Under the pieces are notes generated by a model. It had not been told where the DNA came from. It did not search any database and saw only the letters and a list, made by a program, of their open reading frames with translations. Source: CANNDT01 sp945876205 (GTDB lineage: Bacteria > Acidobacteriota > Vicinamibacteria > Vicinamibacterales > UBA2999). Taken from it: a stretch of DNA of 25,196 nucleotides. Location: assembly GCA_947503365.1 (NCBI GenBank), contig CANNDT010000066.1, forward strand, positions 1 through 25,196, read 5' to 3'. The translations under genes and the position numbers were made by a program. Positions 22,271-25,196 of this stretch are shown here, piece by piece (the stretch's first letter is position 1; each line of letters opens with the position of its first letter).

Positions 22271-25196
22271 TTAGAAGTCGAGCTGCACGCCGAGCTTCAC
22301 CAGGCGTCCGCCCATGATCTGCAGGACGTTGAGGTAGCTCGGGCCGAACTGGCGTTGGAGATTGAGCACGTTGCTGGCGTTGAAGATGTTGGCGATGTCG
22401 AGGTTGCCCCTGACCCGCAACTGATCGAACCGGAACTGCCGGCTGAATCGGAGGTCCACCTGCTGCAGCCGCGGCTCGTACCTGGCTCCGGGCGGATCGA
22501 GCGCCAGCGTGACAGTGGCGTTGCAGGTTGCCGCGACGCCGCACTGACCGAGGTTGCGGCCGAGCGACGGCGCGATCTGCGCGTTGGTGGCCGTGTAGGT
22601 GGCGCCGTTCTCGATGCCACCGAAGTTCTGATAGATGGCGCTCGTCTGGAGGCCCCAGGGAAGCGGGTAGACCACGAGGAACTTCACCTGCGTGCCTGCC
22701 GACCACGGCGGGGCCGATCTGCAATATCCCTCGCGCGCGTCCTGTGGCGAGTCGACGACCACGCAGTTGTCGTCAACCATCCGCCCGACGCTCACGCCGC
22801 CCGAGAACTGTCCACCTTGCCCGAAGCGCGCGTTGAGCGTGGCGTCGACGCCGTTGTAGACCTGCTTGTGGTCGCCGTAGTTCGACGCCTGCGTGACGAG
22901 GCTGTCGACCTGGCCGAACCTGGCCGGCTTGAGGTCGTACAACCCGCAGAGTTGCTTGCCGCTGACGGCCGACGAGAGGCGATTGTCGGACGGGGCCGTG
23001 ATGCAGAACGTGTCGTAGTCGGCCGGCGTGACCGCCAGGTTGTCGGTCACGATGAAGCCGCCGTACCACGTGCGGAAGTATCCGACGTTGAAGCCCATCC
23101 CCGGCCGCAGCTCGTGCTGCAGGGTCACCGAGCCCTGCCAGTTGTAGGCCTGACGGTTGAAGCCCGACACTGCGTCAGGAGCGTTCTTGGACGGCACGAT
23201 GTTCTTGCCGAAGGTGAGGTCCGACCAGGGGCCACACTCACCGTTGGCGACCGGGTTGAGCAGATCGCAGTCGGGCACGAAGTTGCCGCGGCGCGCGTCC
23301 CCCGCGGGAAACAGCGAATCGTTCCACGTGCGATTGGTGTTCGGCGAGATTCCGGCGGCGGCGGGATTCGTCGTCGTTGACCTGAGCGGGGGATTGTAGC
23401 GGCCCAGCGACGCCTTGAGGGCCGTTCGTCCGTTGCCCCCGACGTCGTGCGCGGCGCCGACCCTGAGATTCAGGTTCTTCCAGTGCGGCTGGTTCTTGAC
23501 CGCGGGAAGCACGCGCGCGGGGACGAACGGACCGGCGGCCAGGTGGACCTCGGGGAGCGAGGTGGCCGTGTCGTTGTAGCGCGCGCCGAGATTCAGCGTG
23601 GTCCGGCCGAGCGTCCACTGATCCTGCGCGAAGAACGAGTTGTCGCGTCCGTCCTCCTCCCAGGCGTAGGGCACGGCCCAGATGCGGACGTTGGTCGGGA
23701 CGCCGTTCCTGAACGTGTAGTCCCTGGCCTGGTTGATCTGGTTCGGGTTGACGTTCCTGCTGGCGTCACCGGTATGGAAGTACCGGAGGAGCACGCCCGT
23801 CTTGAACACATGCGTGCCGCTGACATACGACACCGAGAACTGGGGCTGCGACTGCCAGCGGGGCACATAGATATACGAGCCGGTCGTGCCCAGGTTGAGC
23901 GCCCGGGAACCGTACCGGTAATTCAGGCCGACGTCGGTGACCTGAGGATCGAGTCCCGTTTCGTCCTGTCGCTTCGTCTGCTGATTGACCGTCAGGTAGG
24001 CAAAGCTCGTCTCGAACAGGAGCTGGTTGCTGGCCGGGTACCGCCATGACACGTTGGTGTTCGCCTGCGGATTGTAGCGATGCTGGGCGGTCACTTCGGG
24101 CGCCCAGGGAATGCCGCCTGTCGGATTCAGCAGGTTGAAGAAGCAGTTGCAGTTGGGCTGGATCGACGTGGCGCTCACGATCTTGTGCTTCTGCGCCACC
24201 TGCCACGTCAACCGAAGCGTGTAATCCTTGGACCACTGGTCGGTATTCGCGGGCCGGCTCTCGTCGGGCTCGTAGAAGAGCGTGCCCTGCCGCTTGTTGT
24301 AGTAGTTGCCCTGCTGGAGCTGCTGGTTGTCGCCGGAGCGGAAGGAACTGAAGAACCAGACGCGGTCGCGCTTGATGGGGCCGCCCACCGCGAACGCGAG
24401 GTCGTAATACTTCTTCAGCCCGCCTACCTGCGTCGGCCGCAGGTTACGCGCGACGAGCTCATCGGTGATGTTGCCGCTCTCGAGGCTCGGACCGCTGTAG
24501 CTGTATGCCATGCCGCCGGAAAACTTGTTGCCGCCGTCACGCTGGATGATGTTCATCTGCATGCCGCCGGTCTCGCGATCTGCACCGACGCCGCTCGTCT
24601 CGACCACGACTTCCTGGAAGGTCAACTGGTTGTAGATGAACACGCCGTTGGTCAAGCCGCCGACGACCTGGCTCATGCCGTCCACGATGGGCTCGGATTG
24701 CGGAGCGCCGTGCACGCTGTAGGTGAACTGAGAGGAATCGTTCACGCCGCCGACGCTGTACTGTTGTGGCGTCACCAGCGTGGCGCCCGGAATGACGGCC
24801 GACAGCGACGTGAGACGTCCGGTGCCCGGGATCGACTCCAGCGTCTCGCGCTGGAACTGCGTCTGTTGCCGCGTGCTCTGCACGTCGACGACAGGGGCTT
24901 CGCCGGTGACGGTGATCGTCTCCTCGAGCGTGCCGATCGCCATGTCGCCGTTCACCGTGGCGGTGAAGCTGGCCGGCAGCACCAGCCCGTCGCGCTTGAA
25001 TGTCTTGAACCCGGCCAGCGTGAAGGTCACCGAGTACTCGCCAGGCCGGAGATCGACGATGCGATACAGCCCTTCGCTGTCGCTGACGGCGGAGCGGACC
25101 TTTTCGATGAGCGCCGGGCTGGCGGCTTCAACGGTCACGCCTGGGAGAACCGCGCCGGACGTATCACGCACCACGCCGGTAATCGTGCTGTTGGCA
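22271..25196 (-). CDS. Oar-type TonB-dependent receptor 2, N-terminus beyond window
   Basis: The frame is open to the window edge, giving about 975 residues; the start codon and signal peptide are missing. The visible part begins in the carboxypeptidase-regulatory domain (A-N-S-T-I-T-G-V-V-R-D-T-S-G), aligning with residue 27 or so of receptor 1. It is followed by EETITVTGEAP, a plug with VHGAPQSEPIVDG and NQLTFQEVVVETSG, and a long barrel ending in L-D-F. It is a full-length paralogue of receptor 1 with changes spread throughout, so the duplication is not recent. The internal GTG at 25174 is not the real start. It is the first visible gene of a unit with the propeller and the secreted protein; substrate unknown. 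Confidence 0.94.
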   Translation of the reverse strand, partial: ANSTITGVVRDTSGAVLPGVTVEAASPALIEKVRSAVSDSEGLYRIVDLRPGEYSVTFTLAGFKTFKRDGLVLPASFTATVNGDMAIGTLEETITVTGEAPVVDVQSTRQQTQFQRETLESIPGTGRLTSLSAVIPGATLVTPQQYSVGGVNDSSQFTYSVHGAPQSEPIVDGMSQVVGGLTNGVFIYNQLTFQEVVVETSGVGADRETGGMQMNIIQRDGGNKFSGGMAYSYSGPSLESGNITDELVARNLRPTQVGGLKKYYDLAFAVGGPIKRDRVWFFSSFRSGDNQQLQQGNYYNKRQGTLFYEPDESRPANTDQWSKDYTLRLTWQVAQKHKIVSATSIQPNCNCFFNLLNPTGGIPWAPEVTAQHRYNPQANTNVSWRYPASNQLLFETSFAYLTVNQQTKRQDETGLDPQVTDVGLNYRYGSRALNLGTTGSYIYVPRWQSQPQFSVSYVSGTHVFKTGVLLRYFHTGDASRNVNPNQINQARDYTFRNGVPTNVRIWAVPYAWEEDGRDNSFFAQDQWTLGRTTLNLGARYNDTATSLPEVHLAAGPFVPARVLPAVKNQPHWKNLNLRVGAAHDVGGNGRTALKASLGRYNPPLRSTTTNPAAAGISPNTNRTWNDSLFPAGDARRGNFVPDCDLLNPVANGECGPWSDLTFGKNIVPSKNAPDAVSGFNRQAYNWQGSVTLQHELRPGMGFNVGYFRTWYGGFIVTDNLAVTPADYDTFCITAPSDNRLSSAVSGKQLCGLYDLKPARFGQVDSLVTQASNYGDHKQVYNGVDATLNARFGQGGQFSGGVSVGRMVDDNCVVVDSPQDAREGYCRSAPPWSAGTQVKFLVVYPLPWGLQTSAIYQNFGGIENGATYTATNAQIAPSLGRNLGQCGVAATCNATVTLALDPPGARYEPRLQQVDLRFSRQFRFDQLRVRGNLDIANIFNASNVLNLQRQFGPSYLNVLQIMGGRLVKLGVQLDF

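Overview
The window is GC-rich, densely coded bacterial DNA with no tRNA, rRNA, CRISPR array, intact transposase or phage gene. Long Oar-type TonB-dependent receptors with an N-terminal carboxypeptidase-regulatory domain, a Tat-exported amidohydrolase, a class II ribonucleotide reductase and a cupin very close to the Granulicella hydroxynitrile lyase all suggest Acidobacteriota, perhaps Vicinamibacteria. That taxonomic call is an inference from gene content.

Region 1 (1-8544) starts with the 3' end of an unrecognised gene. A tightly packed leftward operon follows (7291 to 296): an Hpt-REC-degenerate GGDEF-REC signalling protein, a membrane-anchored HEAT-repeat protein, a processive family 2 glycosyltransferase, a stand-alone receiver and a hybrid histidine kinase. 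Neighbouring genes overlap, abut or are 2 nt apart. Divergent from the operon is a YaiO-like outer-membrane protein (signal peptide, TPRs, beta-barrel). Inner-membrane synthase plus TPR-barrel porin is the logic of synthase-dependent exopolysaccharide systems (Pga, Bcs). I read the locus as a compact, signal-controlled polysaccharide synthesis and export system. It is the best candidate here for an under-described system.

Region 2 (8545-12064) holds nrdJ (B12-dependent ribonucleotide reductase) behind two NrdR-like boxes 32 bp apart, a TTGACA promoter, a repeat-bearing structured leader and a strong terminator.

Region 3 (12065-15291) carries a hydroxynitrile-lyase-like cupin and an exported triple RidA-domain protein. 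Around them are non-coding repeats: two copies of a roughly 300-bp element with 33-bp terminal inverted repeats, a short REP-like palindrome, and a degenerate 21-bp-period array resembling the multi-repeat ends of IS21-family elements.

Region 4 (15292-25196) has a TerB-like gene converging on a leftward block: amidohydrolase, TonB receptor 1, a conserved secreted protein, an NHL-type propeller and TonB receptor 2 (cut by the window edge). The receptors are tandem paralogues. Receptor 2, propeller and secreted protein look like one operon ending in a terminator. Receptor 1 has its own promoter with a palindrome over the -10, and the amidohydrolase follows it. The block probably handles uptake and breakdown of an unknown organic substrate.
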